From the NCBI GenBank assembly GCA_958496175.1, contig OY292279.1, forward strand, positions 11,594,001 to 11,658,000: a DNA stretch of 64,000 nt. The letters run 5' to 3'. The notes under the pieces were generated by a model. It saw only the letters and a list, made by a program, of their open reading frames with translations. It was not told the origin of the DNA and ran no database searches. Shown piece after piece: positions 45,871-58,940 of the stretch. This DNA comes from Sisyra terminalis. Lineage: Eukaryota; Arthropoda; Insecta; Neuroptera; Sisyridae. Positions within the stretch are counted from its first letter, which is position 1, and the number at the start of each line of letters is the position of its first letter. The translations under genes were made by a program, and so were the position numbers.

Positions 45871-46900
45871 AGTTTCGTAATTGTTTAGTGTGGGAATTAT
45901 TTTAACCTTTTTGTAGTTAAACGATTGTTTCCGGGTGTCTTTATGCTAGGACTTTTCTAGGATTGCATTAAGAGATCATTTCGGTCAATGCTAAAAGTAT
46001 ATAAATATCAAGTTCAACATCAAAAAAGATAAAATATTTATTTTTTCGTTTGACATTGACACTTTCCTTACGTTTCTCATGTAAATTATACAGGAAAATT
46101 GATAATATTTTCTTACATATTTTGAATGCAAGGACTTAATTCCGACGTCTTGATTAACGTTTATGTCTGAAAAGATGAGAAAATGCCAATATTTGGGTTC
46201 GAATAACGGATGATTACAATCATTTGTTGCGGCTGACGTTATCATTTTCTTCGATGGTGGCAAAATGTGTCGATTTTTTGTCGACGTCAATTTATTTCAT
46301 CCTCGTCGACTCGATCGCGAGTTTATTTTCACGAATAATCCCTGATAAAATATTGACTATACTTAAGTTTTAGAATGGAGCGGCATAGGGTTTTATTCCG
46401 GGAATATTTTGACACGATAAGGCGACGAAAAATTACACTGACAAGAGAAAAGTTATAAATTTTTTTAAATCAAAATGATTTGATTGAATATTTTCTTATG
46501 AATGACACGAATAAATTGAATTGAATGGAAAGAAATTATGTTAACAAAGTACAAGATTGGTCAATTGAATGTTTTTGAGCTTTTGTTGTTGTTGTTGAGC
46601 TTTTGTATTGGGGAAACAAGAGCACTGGAAATACAATGACTTTTGTTCTTAGTTGCAATCTTTTTGCCGAGCATTGGGCTGGGATGAGGAACTATCGCTT
46701 GTCAGGACAATCTGACTCATCCTTATTCATTTTGTTGAATGGGGATGTCGAATGGGAAAACAAAGCCAAGAAGTCCCCGGTCCCTTGGCTATTGGTTCGG
46801 CTTACACCCCATGACGGCGTCAACGGTTACGCTTCAAATGCCCGATTTTTACTATTCTCACCCTTGCATCGTTATAGTTGACATTCGATTCATTTATAAC
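45871..46900. other. Unannotated stretch, partly GC-richer
   Basis: TTG repeats at about 46576-46596. The less AT-rich part (46610-46880) contains a 92-codon frame without ATG start or recognisable domain. The right edge is the insertion site of the hAT-like element. Confidence 0.35.
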
Positions 46901-47222
46901 CAGTGGCGGCTCGTGATGAATATTTTTAGGGTTGCAATATATTTAATAAAAATATCAGTGTCTATTGAAACTTTAAATGGCTAGTTCTTCAGCAGTTGTT
47001 TATACATTTCGACAAAGAAATGCGTAATTTTCGGACTAAGACAGTAAGAAATAAAAATATTAACGTTATCTATACGAATATTTTAAATAGTTACAATGGA
47101 ATAATTTGTTAGCATGAAATCGAAATTCCCATCAAAAAGTTTTTATGAAAATAAATTTAATACAATAATTAAATTGTGGGCAATAAGGACGAAGCTTCTT
47201 GTGGAATCTTATTTATTTTTTC

Positions 47223-47260
47223 GCCAACGTTTCGTCAGTTATTCCTGACTTCTTCAGGGC
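47223..47260 (-). ncRNA. Hammerhead-ribozyme-like motif, family 3, left arm
   Basis: Minus strand: GCC, core CUGAAGA, A, GUCAG, loop GAAUAA, CUGAC, GAAAC, GUU, GGC. Stems I and II pair perfectly. U7 is A, which the hammerhead consensus allows. Confidence 0.55.
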
Positions 47261-47399
47261 TCTATAATGAAAATACATAACAGTTAAAAATAGCAACAAC
47301 TATTGTGAAAATTATAAATAAATAAATTACAATTCATAAGTATGAATATAACTTATGCTATGTAATTGTTATATAAATGTTATGTATTTTCATTATAGA

Positions 47400-47437
47400 G
47401 CCCTGAAGAAGTCAGGAATAACTGACGAAACGTTGGC
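47400..47437 (+). ncRNA. Hammerhead-ribozyme-like motif, family 3, right arm
   Basis: Identical motif on the plus strand: GCC, CUGAAGA, A, GUCAG, GAAUAA, CUGAC, GAAAC, GUU, GGC. No substitution between the two arms over the motif. Confidence 0.55.
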
Positions 47438-47570
47438 GAAAAAATAAATAAGATTCCACAAGAAGCTTCGTCCTTATTGCCCACAATTTAATTATTATAT
47501 TTAAAAAGACAAGGACTTAAACAACATGGAATAAATTTAATTGTTAGCAATTTTTTTGGCGTACCAACTA

Positions 47571-49216
47571 TAAGGGGACATCCATAAATTAGATGAAATG
47601 TTTAGATGGGAGAGAGAAAAATCTCACTTAATCTCACGTGAGGGAGGGGATGATCTTGGCAAATATCACGTACATTTTTTTTGCCTACAAAAAGTGTAAA
47701 ATTGCGAGAAAACGTAGTTAATTTAAGTAATAAATGTTTCCCCACTAAAATATGGATAAGTCCTATATATAACAATAAAGATTGGAGTTTATTTTAATCA
47801 TTACAGTTATTGAAAATAACATGTCCATTAGACTGATTTAAAAAAAATGATGAATTTTTTGTTTCTTAATTATATCGAAAATATTATTGGGAATGCCAAA
47901 AAAAATTCTGTGAAAGTTTAAGCTCTTAATAATAATATTAAGAGGTGCCGCATCGCAAATTTCGATTTTCCATTTAAATAACATGGAAACAAGATTCTCT
48001 TGCACTTTGGAATTTTATAGCTCACGTTGGTGACAATATTTCGGAATAACCAAGGTATATTCTTGTAGAAAATTAAACGATCTATAAAAAAGGTTTCTTA
48101 CAAGTTTTTGATATATCTATTTCTTCAAAAGTTATTCGAGATCAAAGTTGAACTAAAGAAAAATTTTAATATTTTTTCAATTTTTTGACGCAACCACCAA
48201 TTTTATGAGAAAATTTTCAAGGACATTTTTTGTAGAGCACTTTTTTTCCTAAAATTTATCAATATCAAAGTTTTTGAAATTTTTTACAGGTCCTAAGTTA
48301 TTTACTTAAAATAAAAAAAAAAAAATTTATGTTAAAAATATAATAATTCAGGGAATTTTTAGATTAATGCAAATAATTTAGAACCTGTGAAAAATATCAA
48401 AAAAAAAAAAATTATAGGAATAAGTTATAGAAAAAAAGTGCTCTACAAAAAATGTCCTTTAAAATTTTCTCATAAAATAGATGGTTGCGTCAAAAAATTG
48501 AAAAAATATTAAAATTTTTCTTTAGTTCAACTTTGATCTCGAATAACTTTTGAAGAAATAGATATATCAAAAACTTGTAAGAAACCTTTTTTATAGATCG
48601 TTTAATTTTCTACAAGAATATACCTTGGTCATTCCGAAATATTGTCATCAACGTGAGCTATAAAATTCCAAAATGCAAGAGAATATTGTTCCCATGTTAT
48701 TTAAATGGAAAATCGAAATTTGCGATGCGGCACCTCTTAATATTAATATTAAGAGCTTAAACTATCACAGAATTTTTTTTGGCATTCCCAACAATATTTT
48801 CGATATAATTAAGAAACAAAAAATTCATAATTTTTTTTAAATCAGTCTAATGGACATGTTTCCAATAATCACTGCATTAAATAAGAGTGAATATTATTTT
48901 ATGAATTATAATTGTTTCTATTTAGGTACTTTAATTTTCGATTTTCTCATTGTGGTTCTATGCTATGCCATCAAAAATCTTCTTTTCTGGTCTTAACAGA
49001 AGAAATTATACGAAAATTGAATTTTTGAATTAATCTTACGTAGTCGAAGCACAGATTAAGTAATTTACTTTGCAAATAAGCATTTTTCAAAATTTCACCT
49101 GAGATTATGGAAGGAGGAAGGGGTTGAACAAAATGTCATGAAATCTCACCAAGGAGGTGAGGGCAGGATTCGAAAAATAACCAAAATTGTCTTACGATAT
49201 TAATGGATAACCCCTA
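47571..49216. mobile_element. Foldback-type element with GGGGnnATCCAT ends
   Basis: Left end TAAGGGGACATCCATAAATT, right end (reversed) TAGGGGTTATCCATTAATAT. Subterminal purine-rich text (GTGAGGGAGGGGATGATC on the left, CAAGGAGGTGAGGGCAGG on the right) is characteristic of a widespread animal MITE type. The central kilobase is a separate, tighter palindrome. No target-site duplication identified. Confidence 0.68.
47819..48858. mobile_element. 1-kb palindrome, family D, nested
   Basis: ACATGTCCATTAGACTGATT on the left and its complement on the right. The arms extend about 500 bp each, to a turn near 48338. Internal motifs in order: GGGAATGCC, GTTTAAGCTCTTAATAATAA, CCATTTAAATAACATGG, TTTATAGCTCACGTTGG, GATCTATAAAAAAGG, AAGTTATTCGAGATC. 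The first four and the AAGTTATTCGA motif have counterparts in families A to C. Confidence 0.83.
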
Positions 49217-49249
49217 ATTGGAGCTTTATAATTAGAGATACAAAATTGC

Positions 49250-49365
49250 TCATAACAGTATCAATATTTTTACAAGTGAAATATCGATGTTAAAAACATC
49301 GATGTTTATGGTCGATATATCGTTGTGTGAAAACATCAATGTATCGTTTGCATCCCTACTTATGA
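49250..49365. mobile_element. Fragment of ATCGATG-rich MITE
   Basis: TGAAATATCGATGTT, AACATCGATGTTTATGG and TTTGCATCCCTAC resemble parts of the arms of the palindrome at 36232-37240 (GAAATATCGATGTT, GCGTCCCTAA). Probably a remnant of the same or a related family. Confidence 0.4.
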
Positions 49366-49842
49366 CACATGAAAGATGAGAGATAGATATTTGCAATTTT
49401 TCAAAGTTCCAAAATATGATAAAGCACAACAATAGGGCTTCAAAAGTTGTTTAATAAATAAGTTAGAAAAGTGTTGACTGGAAAATTAAGAACAAGAAAG
49501 ATAGAAGAGTTGGAAGCTGAAAGTGGGTGTTTGTCATTGCTTTTCTTACCCTCATTTTTTAGGTGCATATTAAAGGTTTTGCTACTGTGGTAACAATGAT
49601 TTCCTACTTTTGACACCTATTTCTGATCGTCTTTTCTTTCTCTTTCTACCTATACCACAAATAATTTGTGAATAAAAATTTGTCGCACAAAAGTTAAAAT
49701 TGAGCTTTATATTTTCAATATTATATTTTCAATATTAAATCAGAATGGATAACATAGTTTTTAACCCATACCTTCCCCTAATTTTTTACCAGTTGTCCAT
49801 TCTTTCCTTTGCCTCCATTGGCCAGCCACCACTGGTTTTAAC

Positions 49843-52013
49843 CCTCTAATTTTTTCTTCAGATCACACGTACATTCCACACCATCTCTACGTTCATGTTT
49901 CTATTATATTACAGCGAATAAAGAACAGTCAATACCACGAAAAAACTTCGATAAATTTCCCCATTCGATCTTGACCTTTTCGAATACAATTAGGGGTAGA
50001 AAATACACCGGGACTAACAAAAGATATTGAAAAGACACGTCCGCCCGTCAACAACAATAAAACGAACGCCAAAAATTTCATAAATACACAGCAAAAATGG
50101 ACGAGGGTACGTTTCAAAATTGCCGCGCTCGCGATTGACGTGGAAAATTAATGGAAAATTTTAAATATTTGGACGCACTTCTGCAGTCGTTTCGCATTAA
50201 AATTTTTGATGTTTCAACACTGATTTCATTATCTTCAGCGAAATTGCTCGACATGTAATTTTATTCATTAATCAAATCAACCTTTTAGGATGCGGAAATC
50301 ATAAATTTTCATTTGAAAGATACATAATTTAAGTGAGAACGGTGGTGTTTTTGACGAACTGAAGTGAATAATTAATTTTCAGCAATGCAAATTAATATTG
50401 AACCAATCTATTTTTAGTATATGATGAGAAAATTTTCTTAAAATTTATCAAAAAATTTAAATTAAAAATAATATAAGTATCATACGAGTACATCGATAAA
50501 TAAAAAGAGACATCTCGTTTATTGGTTTTGAACGATGAAGTGAGCAACTTCATTAACGTGATAGCTAAAACTTTCGATAGAGTAAAAAGTCAGGTAAAAG
50601 TTGTTTGAAGAAAATTCGTAAAGACTCTTTGGAAAGTTAAGTGACATTTTCTTTACTCGTCTGTAACAAAAGTTTTACAATTTCCAATTTGGTGATAAAA
50701 TCGATCGAAATTTCGAGTCTCAAAAGTTTACGTTTAATGATTTATACTCAAAAATATATTATTTTGATATAACTTTAAAAATTTAGTTCTTATTTTTTTA
50801 TTAAGTCACGAAGAATAAGTAGCAGAAAAACGAAAAGATAGGCAATTTTTTAAGTTCTCGAGCCCTCAAAATTTCAAACATGACTTAGTTATTTTTTGGG
50901 CCACATGCAGCGCATTGTCAAGAAAAAATTTGACCAACTTGACATACAAAATTGTTATAGGTTGTTCGCTATTTTTTATAGTTAAATAAACAGAAGGCTA
51001 AGCTTTTAAAACATTTAAGTTCTTCCTATACTCTAATGCCATTAAAAAATTATGAATTCATTATTATAAAATTTGTCTTTCAATAAGAAAACAATTTCTC
51101 CGTGGAATTTTTTTTTTTTTTATTAGTTATATGAATTTTTTTAAACTTTTATCCTTTCTTGGTACAATAATGACACTAGAGCCCTCTGTATTTTACCGTC
51201 ATTTTGTGAACGATTTTGCAATATAGCGATTATTACCCTATCAATTATACTCCGTGTATTTAGGGTTGGATTCAAAAATTATAAGTACTTTAACTTCGAA
51301 ATTAGTATTACTTTCAAGCTAAACATTTTTTGCTTAAATTTAATGGCAAATATATGGGAACATGGGGCGGAATGAGGTACCGGGGCGGAATGGAAAATGG
51401 GATTAGCGCTTGTTACAGGTGTCAAAAACGCGTAAAAATCATACTCAATGTTCAATTAACTGTACTGCATTATAAAAAGTGGCTATCACCAGTAAAAAGT
51501 GCAGTTGTTTTTATTTTTATCAAAAGTCGAAATAAACGTTTCCGAATACTAATTTTTGCAAAATAACACCAAAGTAATTATCCTATGTTATATTTTTTGT
51601 TGGAATATTAAAATGACATGTTTGTTAAAACATACTGTTGACTAACTAAAAGCTTAGTAATAATTCAAATATAACCAATATATCCTGCCATAATAGTCAT
51701 GCTTGAGGGAAAAGTGCTTTGGGGCACAATGGGTGGGGCGGAATGGGATATACCATTCAGATAGTATTTCCCATTCGGATAGGCATTTTTATTTTATCAG
51801 CAGATAGTAAGTACATATATAAGGAAAACTAGCCGACAGTCCATATATAAGAAAGGTCGGAAGATGCAGAGGTAATCTGCTTATACTGTCAGGATTTAAA
51901 CTCCAAATCTAATGAAAGCTGGTGTTCCTGCAGTATTTCAAAAAAATTGAATCGGCAACTAAACAATCGTAAGTTCTTCTATAAAAAAGCAAATTATCTT
52001 TTTAAGTAAATTA
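49843..52013. other. Unannotated stretch with GGGGCGGAATGG repeats
   Basis: No gene. GGGGCGGAATG occurs at about 51364, 51381 and 51736, embedded in T/A-rich DNA, and may mark an unrecognised repeat element between about 51340 and 51760. Confidence 0.35.
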
Positions 52014-52023
52014 AATTGTGTCT

Positions 52024-52189
52024 TTTTTTAAACTGTTCTTTGCCGTCGTTTTACCAAGGTGTTTTAGCGACTCTAGGGTTAATTAAATCCATTATCGAGA
52101 AATATTGAAAATTTACACGACACAAGGATCGAACCCATTACCTTCTAGTTTTGGAGTGGTCTCCTTGACCACTCGGCCACCAGTAGGCT
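52024..52189 (-). mobile_element. tRNA-derived SINE with target-site duplication
   Basis: Perfect 10-bp duplication AATTGTGTCT (52014-52023, 52190-52199). On the minus strand the head starts CTACTGGTGGCCGAGTGG, with the A box at 52169-52179 (complement) and the B box GGTTCGATCC at 52126-52135 (complement). The body matches 26825-27021 and the T-rich left end is the A-rich 3' tail. Confidence 0.9.
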
Positions 52190-52199
52190 AATTGTGTCT

Positions 52200-52571
52200 A
52201 TTCTTATCCCACTTACATTAAAGAGTAATATTTTTTCTTTTTTAAGCGAAGAAAGTATCTTTTTGGTCTTTTGGCACTATGGTTTATTATCATTAGATTT
52301 TCTGGTAACCGATCTTCCATGGAATCTCCATACTTGCTACGGTGTTTTAGATTTTTTCGGACAGACATTCTTCGTTATTTTAATTCTTTAATTTAGCAAT
52401 CTAAAATAAAGAAAAATAAAAGTTATCACAAATAATGGGATGAATCGAATCAAAGAATGATTTATCATTTGACCCTTAAAGGTATTTTAAAAGGAGGATA
52501 TTTTTATTTTAATTTTAAACAAACGAAATTTTACCATTGTTAAGTAGACTATTTTGGGGCTGCAAAAAAGG
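52200..52571. other. AT-rich stretch
   Basis: No supported feature; the 65-codon frame is not recognisable. Confidence 0.35.
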
Positions 52572-52579
52572 ATATATAT

Positions 52580-53508
52580 TAGGGAGGTCCTTAATACGGT
52601 TTTTTTTTTCTGAATTTATTTGCTCCCAGGGGCTCAAATGCTTCCAAATTGATAAAAAAAAAATCCCTGAAAATTTGAGCGAGCTCTTAATATTAAGTTT
52701 AAGATAGCCCGCTTTCCAATTTAAGTTTCTTATGGAAATAACGTGGAAAAAATTTAATTTATTCTTAAGAATTCCATAACTCAGCGACAAATTAATCGAA
52801 AGTAACTAGTCGCGTCCTGGTTATTGTAAATTTAAGGATCTACAGAAAAGAGCTCTTATGATTTTTCGCTAAATCTATTGGTTTAAGAGTTATTGGCTTA
52901 AGGATGCGGCACTAATGATCAATGAAAATAAAATGCATTGTTTAATTGAGCAACGGAAAGATGGCAGAATTGGTTTTATAGCTAAAATTGAATCTGATGA
53001 CAATGAACAAGTACAAAGAATGAAGAATTAACAACCAAAGTTACGTCGTGAAAAATCACAAGAAAAATATTTTATTTGCTTCTTTTTGATTATAAATACA
53101 AATTTTGCTCTAAGAAATTTGATATATTTCGTAAAAATAAGTATTTATTTAATCATTATAGTTGATAACATTAATAATTATATAATAATTAAACTTTGAG
53201 TTCGAATAACTCTTAAGCCAATTGATTGCGTGAAAAATCATAAGAGCTCTTTTTTGTAGATCCTTAAGCTTACAATAAACATGACGCGATTAGTTACTTT
53301 CAATTTTTCTGTCGCTGAGTTATAAAATTATAAAGAACAAATTAAATTGTTCCCATTTTATTTCCATAAGAAACTTAAGTTGGAAAGCGGACTATCTTAA
53401 AGTTAATATTAAGAGCTCAAATTTTCAGGGATTTTTTTATCAGTTTGAAAGCATTTGAGCCTCTGGGAGCAAGGAAATTCAAAAACACCCGTTTTAAGGA
53501 CCACCCTA
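52580..53508. mobile_element. hAT-like foldback element, family C
   Basis: Ends TAGGGAGGTCCTTAATACGG and, reversed, TAGGGTGGTCCTTAAAACGG. Flanks ATATATAT (52572-52579) and GTATATAT (53509-53516) match 7 of 8 but are low complexity. The arms are about 320 bp with a ~280-bp centre. Contains ATTTGCTCCCAGGGGCTC, TCCCTGAAAATTTGAGCG, GAGCTCTTAATATTAAG and GGATCTACAGAAAAGAGC, the motif order also seen in B and D. Confidence 0.85.
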
Positions 53509-53516
53509 GTATATAT

Positions 53517-56225
<2,709 letters not shown>

Positions 56226-56300
56226 GTAGGTAAGGGTGTCTCAAGCTATAAGGGTCAAATTTTTTTTTCAATTTCGAAGCTAACACCCTTTTTTTTCTAT
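56226..56300 (+). mobile_element. MITE end related to 12152-12606
   Basis: GGGTGTCTCAAGCTATAAGG and GTCAAATTTT match the inverted right end of the element at 12152-12606 (GGTGTCCCAAGCTATAAGG). The other end was not found. Confidence 0.6.
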
Positions 56301-56771
56301 TGGACCCAAATAACTAAAAAATTAAATATAATCGCATTGAACAACAATAATCTGTGCGAACTTGATCTCAAAATTTTAATATAAAAATTAATGTAGAAAC
56401 CATATAGGAATATATGAGCTTTGTTAATTTAGTTTATAAAACACAGCTTTGTCTATATTTTATATTAATCAAGCATTTATTATTAAAAGGACATTATTCA
56501 GTCGTTTTTTTTTCGAAAGTTTGATTTTTCTAGTTAGAATATGAAATGATTAAAACAAAGTCATTGATGGTTTTCTTCGAAACTAAAAATAAGCTTACTC
56601 TTAGTATGAATCTTAATAATAAATCAAACTCATATTATAATTTGCCAGACTAACCGTAAAATGAGTTATTAAGATCTTCTTTCGATGGGATGTAGCGTTT
56701 ATTCGTTGTATAGTTTTAACTTTTGTTTTTTGGTCTACATCAACAGACAAGACTGACAAATCACCTCTTAA

Positions 56772-57452
56772 AGGTGGATCACCGTCAGAAAAAAAAAAGA
56801 TTTTTTTTTTCCATAAATGTGTTAAAAAGATTGGAATAGCTGACTAATGTATTTTCACTGATAAAAATTGAATAAATTGATAATAACATAAAAAAATATC
56901 TTAAAAAAACTTTTAATGCGTTTTTCTCGAAATCAACTTTTTAAAACTGGGAGACAAGATTTCTCAGAAACTATCCGACGAATTGAATTAAAACTGGAGA
57001 GTGTTATAGTTCAACACGTCTTCTTGGTACTGAACCTCTGAAATTGGCCAAACATGCCCCCTCTCAAAGTGGGAGAGAGGGAAAGGTCCAAAATAAAGGT
57101 CGTTTTTTTTAACTTTTTTTTCAAAGTCGCGCCATTTTGTGAATTTTCAACTTTTTTCGGATTTTCGAGGTTCAGTACCAAGAAGACGCATTACCAAAAT
57201 CTACATTCTTTGGAAAGTCATGATCCGACTTCCAGTTTCCGAGAAAACTTGTCTCCCGTTTGCCTCCTCATTTTTGAGGAGTCTTTTTCAAAGCGCTGTA
57301 AAAGGGGGAGGGGGGACATATCGGGGCAAATAAAAAAAAATAGTTCAAAATTTCAACTTTTACCGAAGACCGTTTTTTAATATCTCTAGAATAAAAAATG
57401 GCAGCAGTTTTAAAAGAGTAATTTTTTTTTACGTTCTGACGGTGATCCACCC
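56772..57452 (+). mobile_element. TTAA-target foldback element, copy 2
   Basis: AGGTGGATCACCGTCAG to CTGACGGTGATCCACCC, flanked by TTAA at 56768-56771 and 57453-57456. Same orientation and internal inverted pairs as 14346-15060. Confidence 0.87.
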
Positions 57453-57599
57453 TTAAATTTCATAAATGCTGGCAAAACTTTTGTAAAGTTGATTTTGGAT
57501 TCATTTGTCAATTTTTTTCGTAAGCTTTAATGGCATTTAAAAAGCATAAAAAACCATCAGCTAAAGTCCTTTAAAGCTTAATTCCATTGCAGTCATGGT

Positions 57600-58940
57600 T
57601 TAGCGTTGGATGTCAATAGTTAATACTAGGAAATTAATTTTCTTTAGTCATCTTTAGTGTTCTCTTTAGTTAACTCAATTTGGTAAAATTCTATCATTTT
57701 GTTAATTTCTGATACATTTAGGCATGACAACTTTTCTGTGCTACTCTGTATTTTCTTGAAATCAATATTTTTCCAATTTTCATGGAAATTTGTCAACAAT
57801 CGAATGCCAAGACATTTTAATTGTCTGGTTAATTTTTTCTTCAAACACGCCTTTGAATACGAATTCGTAGATGTGATGACATCAAGTAAAAGGGAGCATT
57901 TCTGGGACATTAATGGGACATAAGTCCCATTAATACAACCCATATGTAAAGCAGTAGTATCACAACAAAGAATTTGCACTTTGATGTCAAGATTCCTGTC
58001 AATAATGTGGTTCCAAACTGCTTATTCCTGTACTCCTTCTTTAGGAGTTGTCCAATTTCAGTACAACAATAAGTTGTTATTTTTTACCATATGAATAACT
58101 ATAAGTGATCGTTCTTCTTTTGATATTCATACATTTAAAGACAGAAACAATTTACCTTCTTAATGGACAGTTACAGTATCCGGTACTCATTTTGGGAATC
58201 GAATTTTATCGCTTCTCGTACTCTTTTTGCTTTTTTGCTCTTTTCCCTACGAATTCTTTGAATGGAGGAATTACTTATGAGAAATTCATCATGGGTATGT
58301 CCCAGTACCTCAATAGTAGTATCAGTAATAAACACAACTTCTTATACTGAACTGAAGTCTATCTAATACTACCCACTAATTTTGGAGTTATGAAATTTTT
58401 CATAGTTAAAGTTTCATTACTATCGCATTATATGTTGGTAGATTAGAATAGTAAATTTGCTTGTAAATTCATTATTTCAGAACCAGACGACAAATATCCC
58501 TGAAGTAGAATTGAGATTTCTCTTTTTGTAAATTTTTCTAAGTTAAGTATATAATGGCTGGTTTTTTAATACAATTAGATAATGATTGAATCGGTTTATT
58601 TGTCTTTTCTCAGTAAATAATGTATTGGCGAATAGATTTGCGCATTCATTAACACATAAATTTTCTTCACAAATATTATTAAACAGAATTGCCTGTCCTT
58701 TTCCGTTTTAGAGAAGTTGGGAACCGGTAATTTGATGTTTTACGTTTCTCATTAAAAATATTTCCTTTTTAGAACTGCGTAATTTTGCCGACATGTTGAC
58801 TGATTGGAAAAAAAATGATTTATTAAACAAATAAGTAAAAGGAAGTACATCCATACGTGAACTCCCACGCGCCTTTGTATACAAGTACTGGTATGTTTCG
58901 ATGCAATTTGACAAGGGTTGTAGTGGTTCTACGTACATGA
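57600..58940 (-). pseudogene. Decayed transposon-type protein (VHWDGK...DTT-NTG family)
   Basis: Minus-strand text from high to low includes GHTHDEFLISNSSIQRIRRE at about 58250-58310, then VTVH-EGKLFLSLNV at about 58130-58170 (Trp of the expected VHWDGK is a stop), KEERSLIVIHMV, AVWNHIIDRNLDIKVQILCC and DTTALHMGCINGTYVPLM at about 57900-57950. It ends NFHENWKNIDFKKI, ELTKENTKDD and a stop where other members have DYRELLEL. From memory these blocks match a multi-copy insect protein family with VHWDGK and CFDTTASNTG motifs, probably transposon-encoded. I cannot name the superfamily. A 111-codon piece (57644-57979) stays open. The N-terminal part up to about 58940 is poorly readable. Confidence 0.5.

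Larger units (their letters stand above)
47162..47529 (+). mobile_element. Palindromic retroposed element with hammerhead-like motifs, family 3
   Basis: Inverted arms of about 120 bp (47164-47287, 47375-47496) with edges AATAATTAAATTGTGGGC and its complement. A ~33-nt non-palindromic tail follows (ATATTTAAAAAGACAAGG, then ACTTAAACAACATGG). A perfect 12-bp duplication AATAAATTTAAT flanks it (47150-47161, 47530-47541). The architecture matches family 1 although the sequences are unrelated. Both arms carry an intact hammerhead-like motif in opposite orientation. Confidence 0.88.
46901..49834. mobile_element. hAT-like element hosting nested insertions
   Basis: Left end CAGTGGCGGCTCGTGATG, right end (reversed) CAGTGGTGGCTGGCCAATGG. 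Flanks TTTATAAC (46893-46900) and GTTTTAAC (49835-49842) agree in 6 of 8. The terminal CAGTGGCGGCT is typical of a group of hAT-like elements. Of its 2.9 kb, about 2 kb is later insertions: the ribozyme palindrome (47162-47529), a foldback (47571-49216) and a second foldback inside that. No transposase survives. Confidence 0.65.
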
